Shown: positions 17,644 through 27,332 of the stretch, piece by piece
How the letters are laid out: every line of letters begins with the position of its first letter
Position numbering within the stretch: position 1 is the first letter of the stretch
Assembly: GCF_020400585.1 (NCBI RefSeq)
Contig: NZ_JAINVF010000007.1
Coordinates: 239,002-303,001, forward strand
Direction: 5' to 3'
Source: Streptomyces sp. NK08204
Lineage (GTDB): Bacteria; Actinomycetota; Actinomycetes; Streptomycetales; Streptomycetaceae
DNA: 64,000 bases
Program-made: the position numbers and the translations under genes
Notes under the pieces: model-generated
What the model was told of the DNA's origin: nothing
The model's database searches: none
Seen by the model: the letters and a program-made list of their open reading frames with translations, nothing else

Positions 17644-18421
17644 CGTCGAGGTCGGCGGCGATCTTCTGGGTGGCCTTGTCGAAGTAGCGCAGCAGCTCGA
17701 CCGGGAAGGGCATCACGAGCGTGGAGTTCTTCTCCGCGGCCACCTCCACGACGGTCTGGAGGAGCCGCAGCTGCATGGCCTCGGGCGTGTCCGACATGAT
17801 CCTGGACGCGTTGGCGAGCTGCTGAGCGGCCTGGAACTCACCGTCGGCGGTGATGACCCGGGCCCGCCGCTCCCGCTCCGCCTCGGCCTGCCGGGACATG
17901 GAGCGCTTCAGCGACTCGGGCAGCTGGACGTCCTTGATCTCGACGCGGTCGATGTGGATGCCCCACCCGGCGGCAGGACTGTCGATCATCAGGGCCAGCC
18001 CCTCGTGCAGCCGCTCCCGGTCGCTCAGCAGGTCGTCCAGGTCGCTCTTGCCGATGATGGACCGCAGGGAGGACTGGGCGACCTGCCCGACGGCGAAGAC
18101 GTAGTCCTGCACCTCGATGGCGGCCCGTACCGGGTCGGTGACCCGGAAGTAGACGACGGCGTCCACCTTCACGGACACGTTGTCCTTGGTGATGCCCTCC
18201 TGGGTGGGCACCGGCATGGTGACGACCTGCGTGTTCACCTTGCGCATCCGGTCGGCGAACGGGATGAGGAAGGTGACGCCCGGCTGCCGGTACTCCGGCA
18301 GAGCCTTCCCCCACCGGAACACCACCCCGCGCTCCACCTGGTTGACGACCCGCATCCCGCTCTTGAGCACGAACAGCACGAGCAGGACCACGACGACCAC
18401 TGCGACGACGGTGCCTTCCAT
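17501..18421 (-). CDS. SPFH/band-7 protein (slipin-like) with Pro-Ala tail
   Basis: 306 aa. One N-terminal membrane helix (residues 4-22) is followed by an SPFH domain (VNQVERGVVFRWGKALPEYRQPGVTFLIPFADRMRKVNTQ...) to about residue 190, then a helical region rich in Arg/Glu. The last 45 residues are an Ala-Pro repeat. Slipins oligomerise on the inner membrane and scaffold membrane microdomains or proteases; an NfeD partner is often adjacent, but none is seen here. The Ala-Pro tail is encoded in the overlap with the convergent MFS gene. Confidence 0.9.
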   Translation of the reverse strand: MEGTVVAVVVVVLLVLFVLKSGMRVVNQVERGVVFRWGKALPEYRQPGVTFLIPFADRMRKVNTQVVTMPVPTQEGITKDNVSVKVDAVVYFRVTDPVRAAIEVQDYVFAVGQVAQSSLRSIIGKSDLDDLLSDRERLHEGLALMIDSPAAGWGIHIDRVEIKDVQLPESLKRSMSRQAEAERERRARVITADGEFQAAQQLANASRIMSDTPEAMQLRLLQTVVEVAAEKNSTLVMPFPVELLRYFDKATQKIAADLDVSGEKTPAPAPAPAPAPAPAPAPTSAPAPAATPFPAPAAAQELGEQP

Positions 18422-18529
18422 GGCACTCCATTCTCCGACGCGACTACATCCAGTTCAGGACAACGGGGAAGACGGCGCTGTGGGTACTGGAGGATGCGTC
18501 CCCGACGTCAGGGATGTGTCAAGAAACGC

Positions 18530-18565
18530 GTCAGGCCCCGGACCGCGACCGGTCCGGGGCCTGAC
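18530..18565 (-). terminator. Strong hairpin downstream of the BNR-repeat gene
   Basis: Perfect 15-bp stem, GTCAGGCCCCGGACC (18530-18544) and its complement (18551-18565), with a 6-base loop. It lies 23 bases beyond the stop of the minus-strand secreted protein gene and before the SPFH gene. Confidence 0.75.
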
Positions 18566-18587
18566 AGTGGTGTTCTGGGTTACCTGG

Positions 18588-21239
18588 TCACGGCTGTGCG
18601 GTCTTCCAGATGCCGCGGCCGTGCGTGGCCACGTACACCTGGCTGCCGTCCGGGCTCGGCGAGAGGTAGACCGCCGGCGAGGCCGGCAGGTCGGTGCCCA
18701 GGCGCGACCAGTGGCCCGCCGAGGTGCTGGTGAACACGCCCAGGTCGGTGGCGACCATGAGGGTGCCGCCCTTGGTGACCATCGCCGCGTTGGCCGGGAC
18801 GTCCGGGAAGGAGTCCGCGGCCGAGGGGTCACCGCTGATGTCGTTCCAGGTCGTACCGCCGTCCGTGGTCTTCCAGACGTGGCCGTAGCCGGCCCCCGGA
18901 CCCTCGGCCCAGTGCCGCGAGAAGCCGTTGATCACCGCGTAGACCGTCTTGCCGGAGGCGTCGGACGGGTCGATGGTCAGACCGGAGATGTAGCGGTTCG
19001 GGAAGTCGGCGGGCAGGTTCACCTGGTGCCAGGTGCCGCCGTAGTTGGTGGCGATGCCCCGCCCGAAGGTCTCGTTGACCGCGCCGCAGGGGCCGCACCA
19101 GGCCGCCCACGTCACGTGGTTGCGGCTGGTGACCGCGGAGGCGGAGTGGCCCGCGCCCAGGTCGTACAGCTTGGTCCAGTCGGCGCCGGAGGTGCTGTTC
19201 CAGGTCTTGGTGTTGCCCCACACGTACTGGCCGCCCGCGACCCACAGGCCGTTCGGGTCGGTCTCGTCCGCGCTGAACGGGGCGATGAAGCGGGCTCCCG
19301 GGTCGCCGGGCGCGATGTCGGTGATCACGTCCTCGGAGCCGTCGTCGCTCGCGGTGTAGCCGCAGTTGTTCGTGATCTGCAGCGCGAGGTCGACGTACTC
19401 GCCGACCGTCTGGCAGCCGTTGTCCGGGTTGACCAGCTGGTCGCCGCCGTCACCGCCGAACGGGGCGACCATCTCGCCGTTCGGGTTCAGCTGCTGCCCC
19501 TGGTAGGTGGCACCCTTGGGCGTGAGCAGCGAGACGCCGTTGTCCTGGAGGCCGCCCCAGACGGCGTCGCCGCTGCCGTCGGTCATCTTCCCGGCGCGCA
19601 CCGAGTAGTACTGGAGGTTGCGCAGGGTGCCCGACTCGTTCAGGTTGCGCCAGCCGGCGGTGGTCTGCGTGGTGGGGCGGGAGTAGGCGCCGCCGTCGTT
19701 GCCGACGAACACCTCCGGCGTGCCGCCCTTCCACTCCGAGATGGCGATGGCGTGCTGGTCGGAGTGCATCACGTCGCCGTCGCAGGAGTTCGCGTCCGGG
19801 TCGTAGGAGAAGCACGGCATGCCGAAGTCCCAGTACCGGCCGATCGTCTTCCAGGTGGCGCCGCCGTCCCGGGACTCGAACATCTCCTCGAGGCCGAGGT
19901 AGACGTGGTTCGGGTCGGTCGGGTCGACCTTGATCACCTGGTCGTACCAGGCCTGGGAACCGGGCTGGTAGCCGCTGCCGATCGCGTTGATCTTCATCGC
20001 GGAGCCGGACGCCGACAGCGACGCGGAGGTCGCGATCTGCTTGAACGAGCCGTTGGCGTCGCCGCTCTGGCTCACGTACACGCCGGCGAGGATCGAGGAG
20101 ACGCCGGAGCCGGAGGACTTGTTGAGGAGCTTCGGGGACTCCATCGAGACGTACAGCCTGCTGCCGTCGGCCGCGTAGGCGAAGGCGGCGTTGCCGATCT
20201 CGGCGGGGTTGATGGCGCCGGTCGGGTTGGACCGCTTCCAGGTGACGCCCGCGTCGGTGGAGTAGTAGAAGCCGTTGTAGTCGGCGCCGCTGCGCCAGGC
20301 CACGTTGGCCAGCAGCTTGGTGCCGTCACTGCCGGGCTGTACGGCGATGTCGTTGACGATGTCCGCGTAGTGGCTGTTCACCCCGCAGGTGACACCGCTG
20401 ATGCCGACGCCCGCGCAGGGGGCGAGGACCTTCGTCCAGGCGGTGGACTGCCCGGCCGACAGCGGGCGCCGGAAGACGCCGTGCGAGGTGGCCGCGAAGA
20501 CGTAGCCGGCGGCCTTGTCGAAGGTGACGGTGTGGACGGAGGAGGAGTCCAGCTCCGCACCGCCCACCTTGTCGCTCTCGCTGAAGGTGCCGGTGGCCGG
20601 GTCCGCGAGCCGGTAGACGCCGCTGCCCAGGTAGTTGTCGGAGGCGGTGTTCGCCTCGCCGGTGGCCAGCCACAGCGAGCCGTCGGGGGCGACCGCGAGG
20701 GCGCCCACGGACAGCGCGGGCAGCCGGTCGGCGATCGGCGTCCAGGTCTTGCCGTCGTCGGTGGAGCGGAACACACCGCCGCCGGCGGCACCCGCGTAGA
20801 CCACGCCCTGGTGCGTCGGGTCGGTGGCCAGGGCGGCGATACGGCCGGCCGAGTGCCCCGCGCCGCCACCGCCGTTGGAGGCCGAGTGGTCGCGGTAGTG
20901 CAGCGCGTCCTCGTTGTACGGGGAGGTGGTGACCTCGCTCCAGGTGCCGGACTTCACCGGCATGTTCTTGATGTGCGCCCAGGCGCCGGCGTACGCCCCC
21001 GGCGTGATCTCACCGCCGGGGGCGAGCCGCTGCTCGTTGAACGAGTCGAGGGATTCCATCAGTTCGTGGGACTCGTCGCCCGCCACGTCATGGCGGCTGG
21101 AGTCCGTGTCGGTCATCCCGTAGGCGGCGACGGGTCCCGTCCCCGCTATCAGGAGTGCGGCAGCGGCGACGGCGAGTGCCGTTCTGCCGCCGCTCTCCGC
21201 TCCGCGGCGCGGTCTGCGCCGTGCGGAATTCACACGCAT
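18588..21239 (-). CDS. Large secreted BNR/sortilin-like beta-propeller protein
   Basis: 883 aa. The N-terminus is a twin-arginine-like or Sec signal (MRVNSARRRPRRGAESG followed by hydrophobic ALAVAAAALLIAGTG). The mature region holds repeated Asp-box motifs (VFRSTDDGKTWTPI, YSTDAGVTWKR, FESRDGGATWKTI, WKTTDGGTTWNDI, FTSTSAGHWSRLG), as in BNR and sortilin-VPS10 propellers. Asp-box propellers include sialidases and xyloglucanases, but no sialidase FRIP motif or obvious catalytic residues are seen, so the enzymatic role is open. It is released outside the cell and is monocistronic, with a hairpin at its 3' end. Confidence 0.85.
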   Translation of the reverse strand: MRVNSARRRPRRGAESGGRTALAVAAAALLIAGTGPVAAYGMTDTDSSRHDVAGDESHELMESLDSFNEQRLAPGGEITPGAYAGAWAHIKNMPVKSGTWSEVTTSPYNEDALHYRDHSASNGGGGAGHSAGRIAALATDPTHQGVVYAGAAGGGVFRSTDDGKTWTPIADRLPALSVGALAVAPDGSLWLATGEANTASDNYLGSGVYRLADPATGTFSESDKVGGAELDSSSVHTVTFDKAAGYVFAATSHGVFRRPLSAGQSTAWTKVLAPCAGVGISGVTCGVNSHYADIVNDIAVQPGSDGTKLLANVAWRSGADYNGFYYSTDAGVTWKRSNPTGAINPAEIGNAAFAYAADGSRLYVSMESPKLLNKSSGSGVSSILAGVYVSQSGDANGSFKQIATSASLSASGSAMKINAIGSGYQPGSQAWYDQVIKVDPTDPNHVYLGLEEMFESRDGGATWKTIGRYWDFGMPCFSYDPDANSCDGDVMHSDQHAIAISEWKGGTPEVFVGNDGGAYSRPTTQTTAGWRNLNESGTLRNLQYYSVRAGKMTDGSGDAVWGGLQDNGVSLLTPKGATYQGQQLNPNGEMVAPFGGDGGDQLVNPDNGCQTVGEYVDLALQITNNCGYTASDDGSEDVITDIAPGDPGARFIAPFSADETDPNGLWVAGGQYVWGNTKTWNSTSGADWTKLYDLGAGHSASAVTSRNHVTWAAWCGPCGAVNETFGRGIATNYGGTWHQVNLPADFPNRYISGLTIDPSDASGKTVYAVINGFSRHWAEGPGAGYGHVWKTTDGGTTWNDISGDPSAADSFPDVPANAAMVTKGGTLMVATDLGVFTSTSAGHWSRLGTDLPASPAVYLSPSPDGSQVYVATHGRGIWKTAQP

Positions 21240-21587
21240 GGACTGTCTCCGGCTTCTTCGGCGTAAGCCGCGGCCACCCCTGCGGCCGCACCTGATCTCA
21301 CACTGCCGAGCGCCGGAACCGTACCCCTGTACGGCACTTCAGCCCCAGGGGTTTGCTGCGACTTACACGCCAGTAAGCGTAAAGATTATGAAAAACGGCC
21401 CAGTCTGCACTGGTGTCGCACAACTCCAAGGAGATGCACACCCCTTGCAGCGTCGCGACGCCCGTCACTGTTACTGGGGGCCGTACGACACCCCCATCCC
21501 TCTCTCGTCGGCCGGCGCGAACGCTTCCTCGGCCACGTGACAAGTACGGGGTGAGACCGCCGTCGGGCGGTCGGAGACGGAGAATCC
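21240..21587. other. Divergent intergenic region, BNR gene and ECF sigma gene
   Basis: About 350 bases between divergent starts. A locally AT-rich patch at about 21358-21395 (taagcgtaaagattatgaaa) is unusual for this genome and probably holds promoter elements. Two copies of a CAGTRA-type word (ccagtaagcg and gttactggg) occur, but no defined operator could be assigned. Confidence 0.3.
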
Positions 21588-22193
21588 GTGGAACCGGATC
21601 ACGAGCACCGGGGCGGCCATGACAGCGACGCCCTCCTGACGCGGGCCGCGGACGACCCGGCCGCGTTCACACCCCTGGTGGAGCAGTTCTCGCCCGCCCT
21701 GCACGGCTACTTCGCCCGGCGTGCGCCCGGCGCAGCCGACGATCTGCTGGCCGAGGCGTGGTTGCAGGCCTTCGCGGCGCGGCACACCTTCGACGCCGCC
21801 CGCGGCTCGGCCCGCGGCTGGCTGTTCGGGGTGGCCCGTAACGTCCTGGCCGGGCACATCCGGCGAACCGCACGGAACACCACCACGGCCGAACCGGCCT
21901 CCGTCGACCCGTGGCAGGCGGTCGACCAGCGGCTGGACGCCGCCGCCCTGGCGGCCGAACTGCGTCAGGCGCTGGCCGATCTGCCCGCCGAGGAGCGGGA
22001 GTTGCTGCTGCTGATGTCCTGGGAGCAACTGACACCGACCGAGGCCGCCGCCGCGGTCGGAATCCCCGCCGGCACGGCCCGCTCCCGTCTGCACCGCGCA
22101 CGCGGCCGGCTGCGTGAACGCCTCGCCGCCCTCGGCCACCTGACCTTGGTGCACACCACTCCCGCACGTTCACCCCGGAAGGAAACAGCATGA
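21588..22193 (+). CDS. ECF-type RNA polymerase sigma factor
   Basis: 201 aa from GTG at 21588 (GGAGA upstream). Sigma region 2 spans about residues 25-95 (FTPLVEQFSPALHGYFARRAPGAADDLLAEAWLQAFAARHTFD...GWLFGVARNVLAGHIRR). Region 4 spans about 120-180 (LPAEERELLLLMSWEQLTPTEAAAAVGIPAGTARSRLHRARGRL). There is no C-terminal extension. Its stop overlaps the start of the next gene by four bases (ATGA), indicating translational coupling to a membrane protein, the usual arrangement with an anti-sigma factor. Confidence 0.92.
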   Translation: MEPDHEHRGGHDSDALLTRAADDPAAFTPLVEQFSPALHGYFARRAPGAADDLLAEAWLQAFAARHTFDAARGSARGWLFGVARNVLAGHIRRTARNTTTAEPASVDPWQAVDQRLDAAALAAELRQALADLPAEERELLLLMSWEQLTPTEAAAAVGIPAGTARSRLHRARGRLRERLAALGHLTLVHTTPARSPRKETA

Positions 22194-23110
22194 CCCAGCC
22201 ACAGGACCTCCTCGACTTCCCCGGTGCCGAGTCGCTCCGGGCGGCGGGCCGCGTCGAGCCCCCGGCGCCGCAGGCCGTCGCCCGCGCGCTGGCGGCGGTC
22301 GAGGCCGCCACGCGTCAGGAGAGCGCGCGGCACTCCTCGGTGGTGCCCCTCCGGCGCCGCTCCCTGACCCATGGCCGGCGGATCGTCGCGACGGCACTGG
22401 CGATCGCCGCCGCGGCGGCCGGGGTGGTGGTGTACGGCGTCACGGGCACGGGCTCGTCCGGCGGCCGCACCGACGCCGCACCGCGACCGGAGGCCGTCAC
22501 CGCCGCCACCGTCCTGGACCGTACCGCCACGGTGGCCGCCGCCAGGCCCGCCTCCAGCGCGCCGTACTGGAAGATGCACGAGAAGATCAGCCTCCCGGGC
22601 AGGCAAGCCACCACGGCGGACCTCTACTTCTCACGCTCCATGCACGCCTACATCGTCGCGGGCGGCCAGACCCACAAGAAGCAGGGCACGTTCAACTGGC
22701 GCCTCGGCCCCAAGGCGCTGACCTGGAACGACCTGAACCGTCTCCCCACCGACCCGGCGGCGCTGCTGAGCCTGATGAACAGCTCCAAGGAGTACGCGGG
22801 CCAGTCGGCGTTCCTCCAGGCCGGCAACCTGCTCGGAGGGTCCCCCGCGAGCCCCGGACTCCGCGCCGGCCTCTACCGGGCTCTTGCCCACATCCAGGGC
22901 GTCAAGCTGGTCGGCACGGTCAAGGACAGCGCCGGCCGTACCGGCACCGAGCTGGTCTTCAACGGCGTCGCGAGCAGCGACCGCCTGGTGATCGACCCCA
23001 AGACCAGCGCATTGCTGGAGACCGTCAGCGTCACCACCAAGGGCACGGACAGCGGTGCGACCTCCCGCGTCACCTACCTCTCCGTAGGCCCCGCCGACCG
23101 GATCGGCTGA
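22190..23110 (+). CDS. CU044_5270-family membrane protein, putative anti-sigma partner
   Basis: 306 aa, coupled by a 4-base overlap to the ECF sigma gene. The N-terminus is cytoplasmic (about 60 residues), then one membrane helix (RIVATALAIAAAAAGVVVYGV), then about 220 extracytoplasmic residues of the CU044_5270 type (YWKMHEKISLPG..., TELVFNGVASSDRLVIDP). The topology suits an anti-sigma factor that senses an envelope signal, although no zinc-binding HxxxCxxC motif is seen. The role is inferred from position. Confidence 0.75.
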   Translation: MTQPQDLLDFPGAESLRAAGRVEPPAPQAVARALAAVEAATRQESARHSSVVPLRRRSLTHGRRIVATALAIAAAAAGVVVYGVTGTGSSGGRTDAAPRPEAVTAATVLDRTATVAAARPASSAPYWKMHEKISLPGRQATTADLYFSRSMHAYIVAGGQTHKKQGTFNWRLGPKALTWNDLNRLPTDPAALLSLMNSSKEYAGQSAFLQAGNLLGGSPASPGLRAGLYRALAHIQGVKLVGTVKDSAGRTGTELVFNGVASSDRLVIDPKTSALLETVSVTTKGTDSGATSRVTYLSVGPADRIG

Positions 23111-23253
23111 CCGCCCCGGCGCACCGGCGCCGGAGAACGGGCATTGCTCCATCCGCACGCACGTCTCCTGTACCAGGACCACCTCTGCCGCAGAATGTCT
23201 GAAATGGCGGGCATAGGGTCAGATGTGCCTTTTTACCCTGCGGAGGAGTTCCC

Positions 23254-23805
23254 GTGGATGTTGGGCTGATCAACGGCCTTCCCGGCCATCCCCTGTTCGT
23301 TCACGGCGCCGTCGTGCTGGTGCCGCTGACCGTGTTGGCGCTGCTCCTCTGTGCGCTGTGGCCTGCGGCAGCGCGGCGATTCGGCTGGGTGCTGCCTGCA
23401 CTGGGGCTGCTCACTCTTGTTCTGGTGGTGCTGACCACCGAGTCCGGCGAATGGCTGGAGGAGCGGGTCCGGGAGACCGCGCTGGTGGAGAAGCATGCCG
23501 ATATGGGCTCCGACCTCACTCCGTGGGTGATCGCCCTGTTCGTACTGACGGTCGCCGTCTGGCTGATCGGTCACGCCGGAGCCCGCCGGGAGCGGGAGCG
23601 CAGCAGTGTGCCCGGGAGTCCCCCGCAGGGCGGGGTGTCCACTGCGGTCCGGCTGGCCTCCTCCGTTCCGGCGCGCGTCGTGGCGCTGGTGCTCGCCCTG
23701 GTCGTGGCCTTCGGCGCCGTCATCGACGCGTACCGGATCGGGGACTCGGGTGCGAAGGCGGCCTGGCACGGCCGCTTCTCGACAAGCGAATCCAGCAGGC
23801 GCTGA
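23254..23805 (+). CDS. DUF2231-like membrane protein
   Basis: 183 aa from GTG with AGGAG six bases upstream. It opens MDVGLINGLPGHPLFVHGAVVLVPLTVLALLL, the His-rich first helix typical of DUF2231 (GLPxHPxxVH), and has four hydrophobic helices. Conserved His residues in the membrane suggest possible haem or metal binding; this is an inference. A basic Ser/Arg loop separates the third and fourth helices. Confidence 0.75.
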   Translation: MDVGLINGLPGHPLFVHGAVVLVPLTVLALLLCALWPAAARRFGWVLPALGLLTLVLVVLTTESGEWLEERVRETALVEKHADMGSDLTPWVIALFVLTVAVWLIGHAGARRERERSSVPGSPPQGGVSTAVRLASSVPARVVALVLALVVAFGAVIDAYRIGDSGAKAAWHGRFSTSESSRR

Positions 23806-23921
23806 TGCGGCGGCAGCTGCGCCGCCCCCGGTGGCAGGCCGGTCGGCCTGCCGGGCGCCGACCGGCCGGACCCCGGCCTTGCCCAGGGTCCGGCCGGTCT
23901 CGTGGCTCAGCCAGGCAGGCG

Positions 23922-24923
23922 TCAGCGCAGCTGGTCGAGTGCCTGCTGGAACGCGGCCGCGTGTCGGGCCTCGTCGGCGGCCGTATCCCGGAAGTAGCGG
24001 GCGACCGCGGCGTCGCCGACGGCGGTGGCCCGCTGGGCGAACCCCGGATACAGGGTGGCCGCTTCGGCGCGCTCCCCGGTGATGGCCGTGCGCAGGTTGG
24101 TCTTCGTCGTGCGGACCAGGCCGGCCAGCACCGCCTCGCCGGCGAAGTGCTCGTTCAGCTCGACCCCGGCGGTGCCCTCGAACAGCCGGGCCAGGGCAGG
24201 CTGGCCGGTCTGCTTGGCGTGGGCGGCGAAGAGCATGTACTTGGCGCGGGCGAGCGCCTCACCGTGCATGGCTGTGCCGAGGTTGGTCCTGGTGCGGGCG
24301 GCCTTGACCTTCGGCAGTCCGGCGGGCACCGACACCGGTTTGGCCGTCGGCGGTGCCGGGACGGTGCCGCGGCCGGTGGTCAGGACCGTCAGCGCGGTGC
24401 GGTAGGCGTCGCGGTGGCGGCCCTCGTCCGCGGCGATCTCGGTGAACAGATCGGCGGCCTTGAGGTCTCCGTCCTTGCGGGCCTGGGCGGCGAAGCCCCG
24501 GTACATGACCTGATGCTCGTAGGACTCACCGTTGATGGACTGGCGCAGGTTGGCGGCGTTCGTGCCGACCACACCGGCCAGGGTGGCCGCCTCGCGCAGA
24601 TGTTCGTCCAGCTCGGTCTGCGCCGTCGTACGAAAGAGCTCACCGACGGCCGGGTGGTTGCGGCGGACGAGCTTGCCGGCGGTCGGCTGGTCCTGGCCGT
24701 CTGCCTGGGCGGCGAAAAGGCTGTACGAGGCATTCGCGTACGCCTCGCCCTTCATGGCGGTGGTGAGATCGGAGAGGGTCTGCGCGTGGAGAGCCCGGGC
24801 TGCGGTGTGTGTCGCCCGGTGCTGATCGGCCGGCGTGGCCAGGGCCACTGCCGTGGCCGCCTGGGACGCGGCGGTCAGGGAGCAGAGGCCGACCAGGAGC
24901 GTGCGCATCGTGTGGCGGAGCAT
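23922..24923 (-). CDS. Secreted protein with two ferritin-like (rubrerythrin-type) domains
   Basis: 333 aa; the ATG at 24923 is preceded by AAGGAGG. A signal peptide (MLRHTMRTLLVGLCSLTAASQAATAVA) is followed by two homologous four-helix modules. The first (about 45-185) carries MKGEAYANASYSLFAAQA, ELDEHLREA and EIAADEGRHRDAYR. The second (about 215-330) carries MHGEALARAKYMLFAAHA, ELNEHFAGEA and DTAADEARHAAAF. Each has the Glu/ExxH pattern of rubrerythrin di-iron centres. No rubredoxin domain is present. An export signal on a di-iron protein is uncommon; roles in peroxide defence or metal handling outside the cell are inferred. Confidence 0.85.
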   Translation of the reverse strand: MLRHTMRTLLVGLCSLTAASQAATAVALATPADQHRATHTAARALHAQTLSDLTTAMKGEAYANASYSLFAAQADGQDQPTAGKLVRRNHPAVGELFRTTAQTELDEHLREAATLAGVVGTNAANLRQSINGESYEHQVMYRGFAAQARKDGDLKAADLFTEIAADEGRHRDAYRTALTVLTTGRGTVPAPPTAKPVSVPAGLPKVKAARTRTNLGTAMHGEALARAKYMLFAAHAKQTGQPALARLFEGTAGVELNEHFAGEAVLAGLVRTTKTNLRTAITGERAEAATLYPGFAQRATAVGDAAVARYFRDTAADEARHAAAFQQALDQLR

Positions 24924-25553
24924 GACGTCCTCCTTTTGGGGCGCCTCTGGTGCGAGCGCCCCCTCCTCATGCGACCCGCACCCGCGCACTCCTGCGCCTT
25001 CACATAACCCTTTCGGGTGACTGCGCAAAGTGACGCCGACGACAGGAAAGGCACTCCCCGCCCAGTGGCGGCGACCGCGCGCATCGGCGCAGACAGGGAT
25101 CGGGGGCAGCGAGGGCGCCACGTGGTGCCGGCGCCGGGCTGCGGCTACGCACAGCGCAGCAGGACCATCGGTGGGCGCGCCGACGACGTGGCCCGGTCGC
25201 GTTCAGCGGTGGACTGCCCCGGCAAGGAGGGCGAGCGTGATGAGGAGGGCCACGACAGTGACCGCCGCCGTGGCCGAATCACCGGCCCGGGGGCCGCGAG
25301 GAGTCGCCGGTCCGCGGGCCAGCCGCTGATGGGCGCGTCCGAGCGCCACGCACACCGCACGCCCGACTCGGTGCGGAGCGAGCACCGATGCCGCCCGCGC
25401 GCCCCGGCTCGCCCCGTGGGGGCGAGCGCGGTGAGTGGCACCGCCCACTGCGGCACCCCGGCCACCTGCTCCTCCTCCCATGCGTCGGGCAGAAGACCGA
25501 GCCCCGCGATGGGGGCGCGGCGGGCTGCGCAGTGCCCGGGCGCACCGGCTCCG
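24924..25553. other. Intergenic region with one doubtful small frame
   Basis: About 630 bases between two minus-strand genes. The only candidate is a minus-strand frame ending at 25203 whose last 20 residues (AAVTVVALLITLALLAGAV) form a plausible C-terminal membrane helix. Its upstream part is Arg/Ala/Gly-rich and has no clear start site. It may be a small tail-anchored protein or a relic. Confidence 0.25.
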
Positions 25554-26984
25554 TCAGCGGCGGTAGCAGTACGAATCCGAGGAGGCGTCACCGCCTTGCA
25601 GGCGCGTCTGGTGCACGCGCAAGCCGAGGAAGTCCGCGTCGTGCGGGAAGAAGCCGCTGTCGACCGAGAGCCCTCCGTGCGAGGTGTCGGCGTCGAGTTT
25701 GACCATCCACGGGTGGATGCCCGCGGGATAGAACTGTTCGTCCCAGGCGGAGTACAGGGAGTTCGTCAGGTACACGCGCCGCCCGTCGCGGCTGAGCTCG
25801 ACCATCTGCGCGCCGCCCGTCAGCGGAACGTCCGGCGCGGCGGGGTGCGGCTGCCGGCCGACGATGCCGCCAAGACGCACGGCCGCTGTCTGCCTGGGAT
25901 GGAAGGGGTCGCTCACGTCGTACTGGAGGAGGTCGCCGGTTCCCCATGCGGAGACGTACAGCCACTGGTCGTCCACGGACAGGTCGATGTCGGTGAACAT
26001 GGGGGGCACGGCGCCGAACGGCTGCAGCGCCGGAGGCAGGTCCTCCGTCCGTGCGGGCTCGGCCGGGACGGTGATCACCTTGCGGACCGTGAAGTCGTCG
26101 CCCTCCCGGTTCCACAACCACACCGAAGCCGACAGGTCCTCCACGTTGACCACGGTGTTGGTGAACCCCCACGTTGCCTCGGGGTCGTGCGCGGGGCGCA
26201 GTTCCAGCACCATCTGGTTCTCGTCCCCCAGATCGACGCGCTGCAGGTGCCGGCCGGAGTCGAGTTCCCAGAAGTGCAGAGAGTGGCCGTACTGGCGAGC
26301 CAGCAGCAGGTCGGGGACAAGGCCGTCCTCGATCATCGGCGGAGTCCCCCACTCGCTGGTCACAGCGATGTTCTGGCGCAGGTGCCACCAGACGTCGTAG
26401 GCGAACCGCTGCGGCCCACGGCTGCTCTCCCAGGCGCGCAGGACTTCGAAGCTTTCATGGTCCAGGAGCGCGACGCCGCCAGGCCCGTCCGCCCCGTCCG
26501 CGGCGCCCAGGCAGGACAGGAAGACTCCGTCGGGACCACAGTGCAATGTGTGCGGGCGCGAATATCCGGCCTTGCCGGCCAGTTCCTCGGGCTCGACCAC
26601 CTTGACCAGGCGGGGGTGGGCGGGATCGGGGCTGGTGTCGAAGACGTGCAGCCGGGACGAGCGCAGTCCCGGGACGATGAGGTAGCGACGCGCAGCGTGG
26701 TGATGGCCGGCGTGCGCCAGCGCGCTCGAGCAGGCGTTCCAGCCGAAGTGGTGCAGTTCGTTGCCCGGGTCGGGCAGCTCGGCGTGGGAGGTCACGCGGC
26801 CGTATGCGGGGGATTCGGGGTCGGTGCCGACGGTGAACAACGCGTCCGCGCGCTGTGCGGTCGGGTCGAATCCGACGACATAGGCGACCTTTTCCGGGGG
26901 CGCGGCGACGGCATCCGCCGGAGTGCGATACAAGGTGGGGTCACTGTGGTCGTCGCGGTCGTGAACGTGCTCGGTCGTCCTCAT
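25554..26984 (-). CDS. SELENBP1/SBP56-family protein (methanethiol oxidase type)
   Basis: 476 aa, full length for the family. It contains the beta-propeller signatures ELHHFGWNACSSALAHAG, YIVPGLRSSRLHVFDT, YSRPHTLHCGPDGVFLS, MFTDIDLSVDDQWLYVSAWGTGDLLQYDV and MVELSRDGRRVYLTNSLYSAWDEQFYP. The conserved His pairs in these loops correspond to the copper-binding residues of bacterial MtoX. Known members oxidise methanethiol to formaldehyde, H2S and peroxide. Despite the family name no selenocysteine is present. It probably works in sulfur-compound turnover. Confidence 0.9.
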   Translation of the reverse strand: MRTTEHVHDRDDHSDPTLYRTPADAVAAPPEKVAYVVGFDPTAQRADALFTVGTDPESPAYGRVTSHAELPDPGNELHHFGWNACSSALAHAGHHHAARRYLIVPGLRSSRLHVFDTSPDPAHPRLVKVVEPEELAGKAGYSRPHTLHCGPDGVFLSCLGAADGADGPGGVALLDHESFEVLRAWESSRGPQRFAYDVWWHLRQNIAVTSEWGTPPMIEDGLVPDLLLARQYGHSLHFWELDSGRHLQRVDLGDENQMVLELRPAHDPEATWGFTNTVVNVEDLSASVWLWNREGDDFTVRKVITVPAEPARTEDLPPALQPFGAVPPMFTDIDLSVDDQWLYVSAWGTGDLLQYDVSDPFHPRQTAAVRLGGIVGRQPHPAAPDVPLTGGAQMVELSRDGRRVYLTNSLYSAWDEQFYPAGIHPWMVKLDADTSHGGLSVDSGFFPHDADFLGLRVHQTRLQGGDASSDSYCYRR

Positions 26985-27332
26985 GGCTGTTCCTTACTCC
27001 CGAACGGGAGCCTGGATCCGGATGAACTCCCGGCAGAGAGCCCGGCTCGCTCGTCCGGGACACGTGCAGACGAGGGACGGATGTGTCAATTGGGATATGC
27101 CGCATATCGAGCGTTTCACAGCCCTGGAACTCTGCCAAGGCGGCAGCTCGACGGCGCGACCGCCTGAGCCGCGTGATCTTCTGGCAGCAGGGCGTTCGCT
27201 CGCCCATCGTCGCTTTGCCCTGCCGGCTCACCCCCGAAGTCGCCGCTCCCCTGCATCGACGGGTGACGGAGTTGCCGCCCTGCTCTTCGGCTCCGGCCGG
27301 CTCGAAGATCGGTCGGTCGTGTGCTCCTGTGC
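26985..27332. other. Intergenic region upstream of the SBP gene
   Basis: About 350 bases between two minus-strand genes. No gene, hairpin terminator or repeat is evident. GC is slightly lower near 27080-27115, possibly the promoter of the SBP gene. Confidence 0.3.

Noticed and set aside
18180..21266. A roughly 1000-codon + frame opposite the secreted BNR protein
   Set aside because: Val/Gly/Arg-rich antisense text with no domain; the minus frame has a signal peptide and Asp boxes.
25554..26984. Selenium incorporation in the selenium-binding protein homologue
   Set aside because: The frame has no internal TGA; the family name does not require selenocysteine.
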